A stretch of DNA of 64,000 nucleotides from Polysphondylium violaceum. Lineage: Eukaryota; Evosea; Eumycetozoa; Dictyosteliales; Dictyosteliaceae. The position numbers and the translations under genes were made by a program. Positions 22,113-34,700 of this stretch are shown in pieces. A model generated the notes under the pieces. That model was not told the DNA's origin, made no database searches, and worked only from the letters and a program-made list of their open reading frames with translations. The stretch is from the NCBI GenBank assembly GCA_000277445.1, contig AJWJ01000046.1, positions 1-64,000 on the forward strand. Reading direction: 5' to 3'. Numbering within the stretch: the first letter of the stretch is position 1; each line of letters starts with the position of its first letter.

Positions 22113-22619
22113 TTATTGTTTAGTGTTATTTAATATTCAATTATATATATAATTGATACAAATAAGACAAAAGATTAGTTTCCAAAAAACGTAATATGTT
22201 TGAAAAAATTTTACTAAATATTGAAAAAAAAAAAGGTTATTTTAGAAATTTTCTTCAATGCCACTCTGACATTCTAATAGTTGTGTCGATATTTGCTTTG
22301 TTTAAAATAAACAAATATGCACCCTCTACTCTTTTCAGTCAACAGTTTGTTTTAAAATGCATAGTACATTCCCTTCACATCATGTAGCTTTTTTCCTTTT
22401 CCATTCACAGTTGTTGTTTTTGTGAGATATCAATCGATTTACAAAAACAACAACGGGAATGATGGAAAAGAGAAAAAGAAACACCCATCATGATAAAATA
22501 TAATAGTTAAAAATAGAGTTTGCTCCTTCCGCATAATGTGAGTTCATTAAAGTTTTTTTTTTTTTTTTTTTATTCTTTTTTTTTATAATCATTTCATTTA
22601 TTGACTATAAACACAGAAA
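22113..22619. other. Divergent promoter region with a long hairpin
   Basis: This separates SF1 (minus) from DPM3 (plus) and should hold both promoters. A long T-run lies at about 22555-22570. The striking feature is the inverted repeat at 22388-22478, described separately. No coding frame is supported. Confidence 0.5.
22388..22478. ncRNA. Candidate microRNA-like hairpin
   Basis: GTTGTTGTTTTTGT (22410-22423) is perfectly complementary to ACAAAAACAACAAC (22441-22454) around a 17-base loop. The arms extend outward: ATTC pairs with GAAT, TTTTCC with GGAAAA, and an outer T-run with an A-run, with small bulges between. The total stem is about 30 base pairs, the size of a small-RNA precursor; dictyostelids are known to make microRNAs. 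Strand and transcription cannot be told from sequence. Confidence 0.3.
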
Positions 22620-23174
<555 letters not shown>

Positions 23175-23353
23175 TAAATAGATATAAAGAAAATGAATAA
23201 AAGAATTGTATATAGTTATATATATATTATATAAAGAAACTAAATATAAAACTCAAGATTACTCATCAATCGTATCTCAAAAAAGAAAAGAAAACTATGT
23301 GGAGTGTTTTAGTCTATTTAACATATATAGTTTCTATTTATTATGGTTCTTTT

Positions 23354-23481
23354 TTAAAGAGCCATATTTTTGATTCCACCTTCAACTTGTCGTTGTTGGT
23401 GAGTTATATCTTGATTTGTCGGTGTGGTAAAAAACCCAATATTTCTTTGAGCTGGTTGTTGTTGAGGTTGTTGCTGTATAA

Positions 23482-23531
<50 letters not shown>

Positions 23532-25725
23532 GGCTGTGTAATTTGTTGTTGTTGCTGATTTAAAAGTTTCATATATAATAATTGTTTTTCATTCAACTCT
23601 GCTTGGAGAGCTTCCATTTCTTTCTTTAAAACATCAATATTTAATTCATTCTTTATCAATGGGTGAGATAATAGAGCCTCGGCAGTTGGTCTAAAGGAAG
23701 GATCAGGATGAATCATCAACTAATAAAAAAGACATTAATATACATAATAATAATAATAATAATAATAACCAAGTACAAATAAATATTTACCTTTAATAAA
23801 TCCCAAAATTCTTTTGAAAAATTATTTGATTCAACGATAAATCCGTTTCTAATTGAATTCCATTCCTCGCCAGACTTTGGTAAAGGTTTACATCTTGCCA
23901 ACTCATATAATGTACAACCCAATGAAAAAATATCACATTTCTTTAATGCAGACATATCATCATGTAATAGCTCTCTTGATAAATATCTACTATCTCCTTC
24001 GGAATAAATCTTTGTATCGGTGGCTTCATTTAATAGACCCAAATCACCAATTTTAAATACAATATTTTTAAAATTACAAATATTATTATTATCTATCAAT
24101 TGATTACTATTATTGTTATTGTTGATATTGATATCAAAGCTATTGTTATTATTGTTATTATTATTAATTAAATCAATTTGACTATTATTACAACTATTAT
24201 TTATATAAATATTTTCAGGCTTAATATCCAAATGTACTAGACCGAGGGAATGAATATGAGATATTCCTGTTAGGATTTGATTGGCAAGAATCAAAAGATT
24301 GGATTCGGATTGTTGAATTTTATCAGTGACCCAACTATATATATTACCACCACTACAATATTCCATTTGAATAAAGATATGATGATCTTCTTCCCACGCA
24401 TTAAAGTAACGAACAATGTTTGTGTGATTTTTGATTGCAGAGAGACCATAGACTTCACGGATGACAACTTGACGATCACGTTGACCTTTGAGTGGCTTTT
24501 TGGTTTTTTTGATTGCATATAGACATCCATCAATTCTATGACGACATTTATAAACGTGGCCAAAACTACCCTCACCAATCAGCTCGAGTGATTGAAAAGT
24601 ATGTTTGAATAACGAGAATTTGGAATCAATTGTCTCGCTATCATTGTCGTTTTTGTTGGCTTGAGGTGTGTTGAGTTGTGCTTTTCCCTCCTCGGTGAAT
24701 GGATTGATATTTACAGGTGTTGAGGGAATCATTGGCTTTGGTGATGATGACATACTTGTCGATCGCTTTCTATTGCCACTTTCACCAAGACGCGATAAAA
24801 GCAATGGATTAGATTCTAGCTTTTGGTCTTTGGATATTATCAAATTGTTATAGTCTTTTTGCAATTGTCTTTTGAGACTTGGAGTTGGAGGTGGTGAGGG
24901 TGTAGGTGATGATGAAAATGTACTTTCATAGAATGCTCTTTGATCCGGACGAATCTTTTTAACTTCGGTCACTGGAAATGTATTTCCACCAATATTACTT
25001 AGACCAAGATAAGGATTGGGACTACCTGAGCTCCATGATACCGGTGAAGTTGGTAGAGATGATGATAACATTGTTTCATGTTTAAAAATATTATTATTGA
25101 TATTGATATTGGTGGCAATAATATTATTTTTATAAGGAGTAGAGTTTACATTATTGGATGATATCATTTTTGGGGAGGGTATCTTAAATTCAACTTTACT
25201 ACTCGTGTTGGTAGACATTATATTTGTTGACATTGGTGAGCCAATTTGTGGTGATGTTTGTTGTTGATTGAAATTTACAGGAGGAGATGAAATTGTTGGT
25301 GGAGATGATGAAAATGGACTTGATGGCGATGTCGGTGTAGGAGCAGTGGAGCTGGGTGTATCATCAAATAGTAATCTTCTTCCTTTGGTTCTCATATGAC
25401 CATGGGGTGATGATGGCACCATCATTGTATTTGAACTAGTATGATTTCCACTAAAATGATTTCTAAAATCATCACTATCCAACTCGATATGATTATGATT
25501 ATTATTATGTATATTGCTGTGACTATTGTTTTGTTCCTTTAACTCGTTCATCATCATTGTATTGAATGAATAATTTTCAAATGCACTGGAACTGATGACT
25601 CCACCATTGAAATCATCGTCGTCGTCATAGTCATCATTATCGAAATCTGCATAGTTTGGCGTTCTTTTTCGATAATTGAATGATTTGATACCATTACCAT
25701 TTAAAGAGGAACTGGAAGGATACAT
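23354..25725 (-). CDS. wee1: Wee1 family protein kinase
   Basis: Two exons, complement(join(23354..23719,23791..25725)), giving 766 residues. Wee1 delays mitosis by phosphorylating Cdk1 on an inhibitory tyrosine. Residues 1-375 are low complexity (Ser/Pro/Asn). The kinase domain spans about 378-690: GEGSFGHVYK, YAIKKTKKPLKG, HTNIVRYFNAWEEDHH, the catalytic HLDIKPENI (Wee1-type HxD without the Arg), DLG, and EGDSRYLSRELL, the Wee1 hallmark of the activation segment. An Asn/Ile-rich insert sits between HLDIKPENI and the DLG motif, a typical dictyostelid expansion. After the kinase there is a coiled-coil-like stretch and a polyglutamine run. The gene converges on DPM3. Confidence 0.94.
23477..23531. 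repeat. CAA/GTT trinucleotide repeat (polyglutamine in wee1)
   Basis: An uninterrupted run of GTT on the plus strand encodes about 17 consecutive Gln residues near the C-terminus of the Wee1 protein. It is a pure simple repeat and likely length-variable between strains. Confidence 0.9.
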
Positions 25726-27288
25726 TTTTTTTTTTTCGTCCTTGGTTTTTTTTTTTTTTTTACAGACGAAGGTGTGAAGGTGAGGGAGTATTTCGCAAAA
25801 ATTGAGGAATTGATTGAAATAAAAAAAAAATGAAAACTGATAAATAAATAATATAGATATATATGAGATATATAAAAGATTATATAATTATATGTGATTA
25901 TATGAGATAATTAAAAGTAATAAAAATGTGTTTGTACAAATAAATAGATGGTTAGTCTCTCTTTTAAATTGAATTTAAATATTTGATTAAATAAACAAAA
26001 GGGCTATGAACAGACTAATTTAAAATAACACACACTGTTCTGTTTTGATTCAAATAAACCACACCGAAAAAAGGAGGGAAATAACAACAACGTGTTTTTT
26101 TTATGAAATTTTTAAAATAATTTTAAAAAAAGTATGTGTGAATATGAATTTGGGGGTCGTTTATATGTTCAGTTTTACAATGATAGAAGAAAGAAATCAA
26201 TTGATGCCAAAATTTGAAAAAAAAAAAAAAAAAGTTATATATAGAAAAAAAATAACACCTGTCTGGAAGAGATTGATTGAACAGGTGTGTTGATAAGATG
26301 GAGGAGGGAATGTGTGATGGTGATGACGATGATCAACACGATAATTATTTTATATGAGAATGAATTCACGCGTTGCGCGCCAACAAGCCACCACAATAAA
26401 TAGTCGTGATAAATAAATAAATAAATAAGAAATAAATAAATAAATACACAATAAATACACAAGTTTAGATATATATATAGATATATAAAAGGGTGCTGAA
26501 AAAAACAGCAGTTGGTGCTGGTGAGGGACGCGAGCAATAAATGAAAGAATTCAAATCCCAAGGGAAAAAGACGACGATCACAAAATTTTATCGTCTTTCA
26601 AATTAGAGAGGGAAATGATGGAGATTTTTCTTTTTTTTTTAAAAAAAAAAAATTCTTTAGCTTTTTTTATCCTTCAAGTGGTTATAGCCGTTTGTTTTTG
26701 AGAGTCTTGAGAAGCCCAAGCCGCTTCTTTTGCCTTGAAAATGAAAAAAAATATGACAGATGATCAAAATTTCAAAAAAAATGAGGAGTAAAAAAGAAAA
26801 AAAAGGAAAAATCCAACAGCTAATTTTTTTTAAAAAAAAAAAAGAAAAAATTTCAAAAAAAAGAAATAAAAAAAAAATACAAAATTCCACTGAAAATGCT
26901 AAAAATGATCTTTTTGTGGATGATGAGAGATAGATATATGTGTGAGGTGATTGAGAAAAATATTATTTTTTTACTTTTTGGTAGTGTTATTTAATTTATA
27001 TGTAATGTATATAGTATATTTATTTATTTAATTTTTTTTTTTTTTTGTATCGCCTACATCTCTGTAATTGTAGGTAAAAAGGTTTTTTTTTCTCTATTAT
27101 TGTTTGATCAGGGTAAAAGATCAAAACACCATTAATAGCATTGATATTTTTTAATCAACTCGACTCCAAACATAGATCCGCCTCCACCTTCGATGCGCCT
27201 CTATGGTCCTCGTTGAGAAAAAAATAATAAACTAAAAAAAATAGATAACCCAGGTGCAACAGCACAGAGATGTGATTGGTGATCTAAT
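25726..27288. other. 1.56 kb intergenic region with low-complexity runs and two structured islands
   Basis: The longest gene-free stretch in the window. It has many A/T runs and an (ATAA/AATA)n stretch at about 26409-26455. The frame at 26045-26293 and the minus-strand frame at 26657-26890 are mostly A/T-run translation. Two short less AT-rich islands that can fold, at 26671-26740 and 27155-27220, are noted separately. The start must contain the wee1 promoter. Confidence 0.45.
27155..27220. ncRNA. GC-rich structured island, candidate small RNA
   Basis: A short island of about 55% G+C in very AT-rich surroundings. CTCGAC (27159-27164) can pair with GTTGAG (27212-27217), with one G-U pair, and CATAGA (27171-27176) with TCTATG (27200-27205). 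A short terminal stem closed by the two ends is the kind of shape seen in dictyostelid class I small RNAs, but I could not recognise the conserved class I motif or an upstream DUSE element. Confidence 0.25.
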
Positions 27289-29478
27289 TTAATTTACTTT
27301 GAGTTTCATACGATAGAATATAAATGCAGCAATGGCCAATCTGTGATAGGAAAAAACGTGTTAGTTTAGGTGCGGTTAAATAAATCCTGATTATCAGGTT
27401 GTTTTTTTTTGCGCCAAGGACGAAAATCGGCAAATTTAAAAAAAAAAAAAAACAAAAATATCTAAAAATCAATCAAAAAAAAAGCCTCTTTCGAGCATGC
27501 CCCGAATTGGGCGAGGTAAATTACACAACACACAATAAAATATTCACTACTTACGCAATTGTACAAACGACACCCAAAACAATAAAGATGGCTAGTTTCC
27601 AATCTGGTATACCAGAATTTGTATTCTCACGATCAGGATAATCGTGTGCATAAATAAAATACTTTGCCATGGTTAGTGTATTGTCAGCCACACGACCATT
27701 TCTAGATGTTTGAGGAATTGGAGTTGAAAGAGAAACCTCTGTATACACTCTTTTGGCAATCCAATAGTTTTGTGGAATATTTGCCAATGTTGTGTTTACC
27801 CAAATTGGTGATTGTCCAGCAATTTGTTGATTATCCAATTGAATGACATTGAGCAAACTATTGTTAAATAATCGATAGAGATTAATGTTTTCTGATAAAA
27901 ATTCCCATACCGCTGGTTTTGAGATTTTAAACTAGATAACAGGAATAAAAGAGAGAATGTTAGATACAAGTATTCCTACAGCTATTACTAATACACTTAC
28001 TTTAGGTTGGTCTACCCAATATGTAAATTTATGTTTTGGTGATTTTGGTGCTTTTAGAAAAGAGCATTTCAATGAATAGTTAAATTTAACTTTATCAGAG
28101 TGGGAGAATGAAAAACATGGGTTTGGGGATAAAAGGAAATCAGCGCCTTTACACATGGTTGAGGGACTATTGATTACAACATCACATGTAAATGGTTCAG
28201 AAGATTGACAATTGGTTCCAGTATAGTCAACAGGACAATCACATGATGTTGTATTTAATGATCTTGTACAATAGTACTCTTTGCAACTATTGACTTGTTG
28301 ATTTAGTGTGCAATTGTTTGGTGTTGGACAATTTAGTGACAATCTAAGACATTGGTCATTGGTAGAGGTGCATGGGACTTGTACAGTTGAGCATTTTCCA
28401 TTCTTTATATCATCACTATGTTTGTTGTATTCATCATAGGGCACAACAACATTGTTGCACAATAACTGATTGTTTACACAATAGAATCCATATTTTTCTG
28501 TATTAAATTGTGTAAATTTGTCACAAACTACATCAATCTCACAGCTTGATAGTAAATCAGTTGAACATTTGGTAGAGTTTAATTTACATGAGTTTAATCC
28601 ATACTGTTGTTTAAAGTCTATATATTTAACAGGTTCATTTGTTTTTGGACAATACATCTAGAAGTAATGTTTATTCAATAGTTAGTTTAGAGTATTTATC
28701 TACTAACGATCAATATACCTACTGTTAAAACTTGACATTGTTTTAAATCATAGTCTGCAAGATGAGTGTTTTTATCAACCAACACATATTTACTATTGCA
28801 AAGCATCTCATGGATAAAACATTCTTCACCACCGTTGCAAGTGTTGGTGGTTTCACTTGATGATTGCAAGATACCAGAGTTACAAATAGAATTGTCTAGA
28901 GTTTGACCAACTAATGATGCGGTAGCTTGCAACTCTTGTGGATTTCTATCTAACCACTCTGTTAGACCATCAGTAATTGGTTTTTTACCCAAAGTTGCCT
29001 TGACAGCGATGCCAATTTCAACGAGTTTATTATCTTTGTTTTTACTATTATAATGAAATCCTTTATGATTATGTTTATGTGAATGATGTTTATCTTGTTG
29101 TTGTTCTAAATGTTGATGATCTCTAACATCTTGTTTACTCTCACCACTACTGGTAGTGGTATCAGTATTTACACTATCGCCAGTAGTCTTTAATTGTTGT
29201 CTCTTTTGATGCTTTTCAGCAGTCTTTTTCAAACTATTCCAAAAATTACCAAACTGTTGAATGGATTTCTCTATCTCTATATGGCTGTCATGATGATGAA
29301 ACAATCTAGACACAATTTGATCATATAGTGATTGGGAAGGTTTGTTTATCATATCACTAACGCCTTGATTGATTTTATCGTCATCGTTATTCGCATCATT
29401 TTGAAATGCATTACTGAGTGATACTATTGCTACTAAAAAGAATATTAAAGTTGATATGTATTTCTTGTTTAATTTCAT
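27289..29478 (-). CDS. Secreted/surface cysteine-rich single-pass membrane protein
   Basis: Four exons, complement(join(27289..27340,27555..27931,28001..28657,28723..29478)), giving 613 residues. A signal peptide at residues 1-24 is followed by a His/Gln/Lys-rich region. A cysteine-rich ectodomain follows, with an EGF-like segment CKEYYCTRSLNTTSCDCPVD continuing YTGTNC. The last third lacks many Cys and ends in a membrane helix (WKLAIFIVLGVVCTIALAIA) and a short basic tail RMKLKVN. The first intron uses the donor GTAGGT; the other donor in reach would break the frame. The layout is of a dictyostelid type I cell-surface protein; ligand and function are unknown. Confidence 0.8.
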
Positions 29479-29967
29479 TTTAAAACTATAATGTATCTGT
29501 ATTTATCTATTTATATCTATCTTTATACGTCTTTATATCTAAATCTCTAGTTATATCTATCTATTGTAATAGACCAATAAAAAAAAAAAAAACAAAACTA
29601 CAATGATTTAGGAAATAACCACACACTCACACAAAATATATACAATTAAAATATCAAAACACTATCGATTGATATATACACATAAACACACACAAATATA
29701 TGTAAAATATTAAAAAAAAAAAAAGATTTTCTTTTATTGCAATCGTATTTTTTTTTTTTTTAATATAATAATTATTTGGATTTTTTTTTTACTGAAAAGT
29801 ATTTTTTGTGACACCCAAAACAAAACAACCTCATATGACCACGTTGTGCAAAAACTAAATATTTATTTGGTAAAAGAGAGAAATGCACATGTGATTGATA
29901 ATAATATACAAATACAAAGGATATCTGTAATACAAAGACAACATTCTTTCATCCACAGATACTATTA
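29479..29967. other. Intergenic
   Basis: AT-rich with A- and T-runs at 29580, 29710 and 29750. It holds the promoter of the cysteine-rich surface protein gene and the 3' end of the Rab-like/ankyrin gene. A CACACA/ATACACAT stretch lies near 29670. No gene seen. Confidence 0.4.
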
Positions 29968-31567
29968 TTACTTAAACTTTTTAACGAGTCTTTTAAAGAA
30001 TGATGATGATGGTAATGAAGACGAGGAGGTGGAAGTGAGGGGAACAGAGGGATCAAATGTGTTGGTGCTAATTTTAGTCAATAAAACAACCATTTCGGTA
30101 TTCGGTTGATATTTGTTTGCCAAAGTGATAAGAGAGTTGTATTCTTCACTGGTGGGCTCAATGAATTTGTTTTCAAACACCAAGTAGTTCACAATATCAG
30201 TGTATCCTAATACAACTGCAAACTCTAAGCTTCTTTTAGAGAAAGGATCGAATAGCTTTGTGTCGACTAGATGCTTTATAATTTGCAAATTGCCGCCAAT
30301 GACAGCATTCTCGAGCACTTGTGGAGCATTTCCGAGATAATATTCCATTGTAAAATTACAAAAATCATATATGTCCTCAACAAACGATTGAGGGAATTGA
30401 TTGTAGATCGTGGTAAACAACTGATAGTCATTGTTGGTTTTCAGAAATGCAAGTGCATTTGTAAAACTGAAACTCTCTATCATTATACCACCACCGGCAT
30501 GATTTAGACGACGCCAGAGTTGATCGCCATCATTATCATTATCATTATCAATGAATCTCTGTTGTAGAGATATTCTTTCACAAAGCCAATTAAATTTCTT
30601 ATCCCTTATTAATAGTCTGAATGGTGTGGTGTAATAGTTGTACGAGTTGACATTGTATCGTTTATGTATCCAATTTACTTGCCTGAAAATAAGTCCCAAC
30701 AACACTTTGTTTCTAAATACTCTGAAAAACATAGATTCATAATGGTGTTGTTGTTTTGAACTTTTAAATTTCTTTTTAAAAGCAACAGGTATATCTTGAT
30801 TTATAATTTCATCTATTGTCTTTGTTGTTGTGCCTGTTGTTTCTGTTGTTATTGTTGTTGCAGCTGTAGTCGTAGTTGTATTGCTAATTTGGGCATAGAA
30901 TATTTTTGAAAAGTGACTATTATAGATATATGTGTTAGTATATCTATTGATCAATATCTATATCTATATGTGTAGATATGCACCACTTACTATAAATGGA
31001 ATAGTTCAATGGTTTCTAAAATAAACTTTTCAAAATTAAATTGATCTTGAACAGAGTCGTTTGTGAGAGGAAATTCAAAATATGGATATGAATAATGTTC
31101 TCTATAGTGTTTATAAGATATCGTGTGATCAGTTGTGGTCGTAGTGGGGTCATAGAATCCAATGACTATTGCAGGGGAGCCATCTCTAGCGTATCTCTCA
31201 ACTTCATTCAACCAATTGCCAATGTTTCTAAAAGACTTTTCGCAATGTATAGTGTGGGTAATAATTGATAATGTTGAGCCTCGATACATTGCGGAGGGTG
31301 TCTGATAGTATTGTCTTTCGAAAACAGGTGTTCTCACACAAACCATCCCTTTACCTTGATTCCAAAGTTTAAATCTAAAATAGTCTGCTTCAAAAACAAT
31401 TTCTTTCTCATAATTAAAATGATCTAGTTTTCTCTAGAATGTTGTTGCTGTTAGTGTCTGCTGAGCTGGACACTACTATTAATATTATACCAATACATTA
31501 CATGAATTACATCTTTAATAATCTCAACACCCTGTTTTGAATCCCCTGTCAGAGTTAAATGAATCAT
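29968..31567 (-). CDS. Degenerate Rab-like domain fused to dictyostelid ankyrin-like domain
   Basis: Model complement(join(29968..30916,30991..31433,31511..31567)), giving 482 residues. Residues 1-165 follow the Rab/Ras fold in order: GDSKQGVE at the P-loop position, FRFKLWNQGKG at switch II, MYRGSTLSIITHTI, RNIGNWLNEVERYA, GSPAIVIGFYDP at the NKxD position, HYSYPYFEFPLT at the ETSAK position, and a last helix. Lys/Ser of the P-loop, the switch II Asp and Gln and the NKxD Asn/Lys are all lost, so GTP binding is unlikely. The stop after the Rab fold overlaps a GTAAGT donor; splicing 74 bases puts the next exon in frame. That exon encodes a Thr-rich linker and an ankyrin-like domain that starts with FFRVFRNKVLLGLIFRQV, as in other members of that family. 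There is no C-terminal prenylation Cys. Exon 1 is the least certain join. Confidence 0.72.
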
Positions 31568-31763
31568 GATAAAATAATAAAAATTAAAACAAATGAAATC
31601 TTTTAGATTTATAAATTTAATTAAATATCTAGTCTTAAGATCATATGTATCGAGTCGAGTACTTTTATCTTTATTATATAATAATGGGTATTCTAAACCT
31701 TTTCGATAGATATTGGTACTGGAGGGAGTGTGTAGTTAAAAAATATATCTGATACAATTATCA

Positions 31764-34700
31764 TCACCATAAATTATTATTGTTATTATTATTGTTATTT
31801 TGATTATTATTATTATTATTATTAAATGTTGGAGATGAATAAATGGGTTGAGATAAAAGAGTGGGAGATGAATAGTTAGAGTGAGATAAAGTGGGCGAGG
31901 AGGTGGCTGTTGTGGTTGGTGGCGAACTAGTGATTGGAGCATAGAAATGACCATAGAGACATTCTTGATTGGTACAACCACCTGGTGAATTAAAGAATTT
32001 ACAAGGTTCTTGTTGTAGATCATGAGAGTATGTACATTGATCACCTTTCATACAAGCAGATGATTTGAAAAATTTACAAATCTCCATTGGTTTTCTTTCC
32101 ACCGGGCCATCATGTGCAAATGTACATTCGGCACCTTTCTTACAAATGCCCAATTTATAGAATGAACAAATGACAGGTTCTTTGATACGAGGCGTTGAAA
32201 AATCTATTCCTGCATAAAGTTTTCCTGGTGCACTAACATTATTGTTGTCTTTCTTTTTCTTTTTATCTTTTTTCTTCTTTTTATCCTTTTTCTTTCTATC
32301 TTTGGTTTTCTTTACCTTTTGTTTACGATTACTCTTTTCATCAGCAGATGAGTTTTCTGTATTGTTGTTATTGTTATTGGTATTATTATTATTATTATCA
32401 TCGTCATCTCTTTCTCTAACTCTTTTGGTTACTGATGCTAAATATGATGCTATGGTAGGAGTAGAGTCTTGTTGATTATCATCGTCGTCTTCATCATCTT
32501 CTTTTCCTTTTTTGAGTCTCTTGTGATTGAATTCTTCATCGCTTTCATCTTCATCAATCAAAGAGTTTACTCTTTTATTTGTTGTTGATGTACTCGTTGT
32601 TGTTGTTGTATTTGTAGTTTTGGATGAATTATCATCAATCATTAATTCATCTTGATCATCATCTTGGTCACTATCATCATTATCATCATCATTATTATTG
32701 TCATTGTCATCATTGTTGTCCTCTTGTTGTTTGTTAGTGGTATTTATAGTCTTATCATCACTATTGTTTTTAGAATCAATTTGACTGGATACCTCTTGAG
32801 AAGAACCATATGGGGGAGTGCTTTCATTAAATAGATCCTCAATCTCTTTTTCATAGGATTCTATATCCTTTGCAACCGAGGTTGAATCATCATCAAAAAT
32901 AGGCTGATCGTCATCGTCTTGATCCTCATCTTCTTTGCTAACAAATTGTAATGCAGATTGTTTTTGTTGAGATGATGGAATTGGAATTGGTACTATTTTA
33001 GTTGTTGTTGTTGTTGTTGTTAATGGTGGTGTAGTAGGTGGTGTTGCTTGCTTTTCAACAACAGTAGTAGTAGTTGTGGGATTGATTAATGGGAGTGGCT
33101 TTGAGAATGGGTTGGGTTTGGCTGATGATGTGGGTTGGGGAGTGGGTATTGTAGGTGTAGTTTTAGCTGGGGTTGGTGGCTTTTGCCAATTCTCCATCAA
33201 CTTTACACCCATTGATTGGGATATGGCTTTGACTTTACTAGTTTTTGATAAAGTAGATGGAGGAGGTGGTGGTTTGGTATTGATTAATGGGGGTGGTTTT
33301 GAAAATGGATTTGTTTTGGGCACCATTGGTGGTGGTTTATCATTACTACTAGTTTCTGATACAGGTTGTACTCCTGGGGTCGGAGGTTGAGGTTTAGGTT
33401 GTACTGATGACTGAGGTGGTTTCTCAGAGGGTGAGATCTTTGGGGATGGTGGTAAGTTTGGAAGTGGTGGTTGTTGTTGTTGCTGTGATTGTTGTTGGAT
33501 AATAGGAGGAGGATTATCTTGAATCAAAGGTAAAGGTTTAGAGAATGGATTTGGTTTTAATCGAGGATCGGTTGGTATAGCTTGTTGTTGTGGCGGTGAT
33601 GGTGTTGTTGTTACTTGAGGTGATGATGTTGATTGGATTGGTGCCGTTGTACCAGTTGGTATTAAAGGTAGGGCTTTTAAAAATGGATTTATTGGCTTTG
33701 GAGCAGTGGCGGTGGTATTCGGAATAGTATTGTTGTTATTATTATTATTATTATTATCTACCTTTAAAGGTACTTGAATTACTTGAGGTGGTGATGGTTG
33801 TTGAATAATTCCTCTAGGAGGAGATACTCGTTTAATTGGTGATTGTGGCTGAGCAATAGGTTGAGATTGAGGTTGAGTTACTGATGTTGATGTTGATATT
33901 GGTACAGGTTTAATAGATATTGATTGAGGAGGTGAGGGTGTTGAAGGTGGGGTTTGGATTAAAGGTAATGGTTTAGAAAAAGGATTTGATTTCAATCGAG
34001 GATCAGTTGGCTTGGATGGAGATGAAACACCTGATGGTGGTGGTGTTAAATTTGTTGGAATTTGTACTGTAGGTGGAGAAGGATTCAATGGTTGTGCGAC
34101 GGATGTAGATAAAGGTGGTGATGGTGAAGGCAATGGTGCTGCTGTTGCTTGTGTAGTTGGTGCTGATGATGGAGTTAAAGGCACACGAGGAGTAGATTGC
34201 GTAGTTGGTTGCGCTGGTTGATTCTTTAATAACAATGGATTGTTGGTCATACTGATAGACTTTGAAGTCGAGGTATGATAGGATTTCATTTTAGTGAGTA
34301 TGGTTTGATTGTCGAGATTCTCTGGATTGTTGATCAGCATGAGGAATATCTCACGTTTGGAGGAGTCCCCACTGAGCTCTTTGATGGCCTCTTCGTATGG
34401 TTGATCAAACACTTTATCCCATATGAACCCTTTGGCCCGCTGCTTGTATATCTTTTCTTTGATTGCTTTTTTGAATTGCGGATGATCAATGACCGAGGTC
34501 TTTTTAAAGAGCGTGAGAATTGAGTAGATCAGGATGGGCGAGAAGCAGTGACACAGGTTGACAAACTGCTGATAGTCGTTAAAGGGGTCTTCAAAGCGAC
34601 AGTTTTGGTACACGGGGCTTTGAACCTGCTGCTGGACGCGTTGTTGCTGTATGGATTCTTCGCGGTTCTTCATCGAGACGAGCTGGTTGGCAATGGGTGC

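Noticed and set aside
26045-26293. 82-residue plus-strand frame in the long intergenic region
   Set aside because: Largely the translation of A-runs; no domain, no splice sites, no sensible start context.
33076-33390. Gly/Val-rich plus-strand frame inside the HEAT-CCCH gene
   Set aside because: Antisense of Pro/Thr-rich repeats; composition follows from the sense codons.
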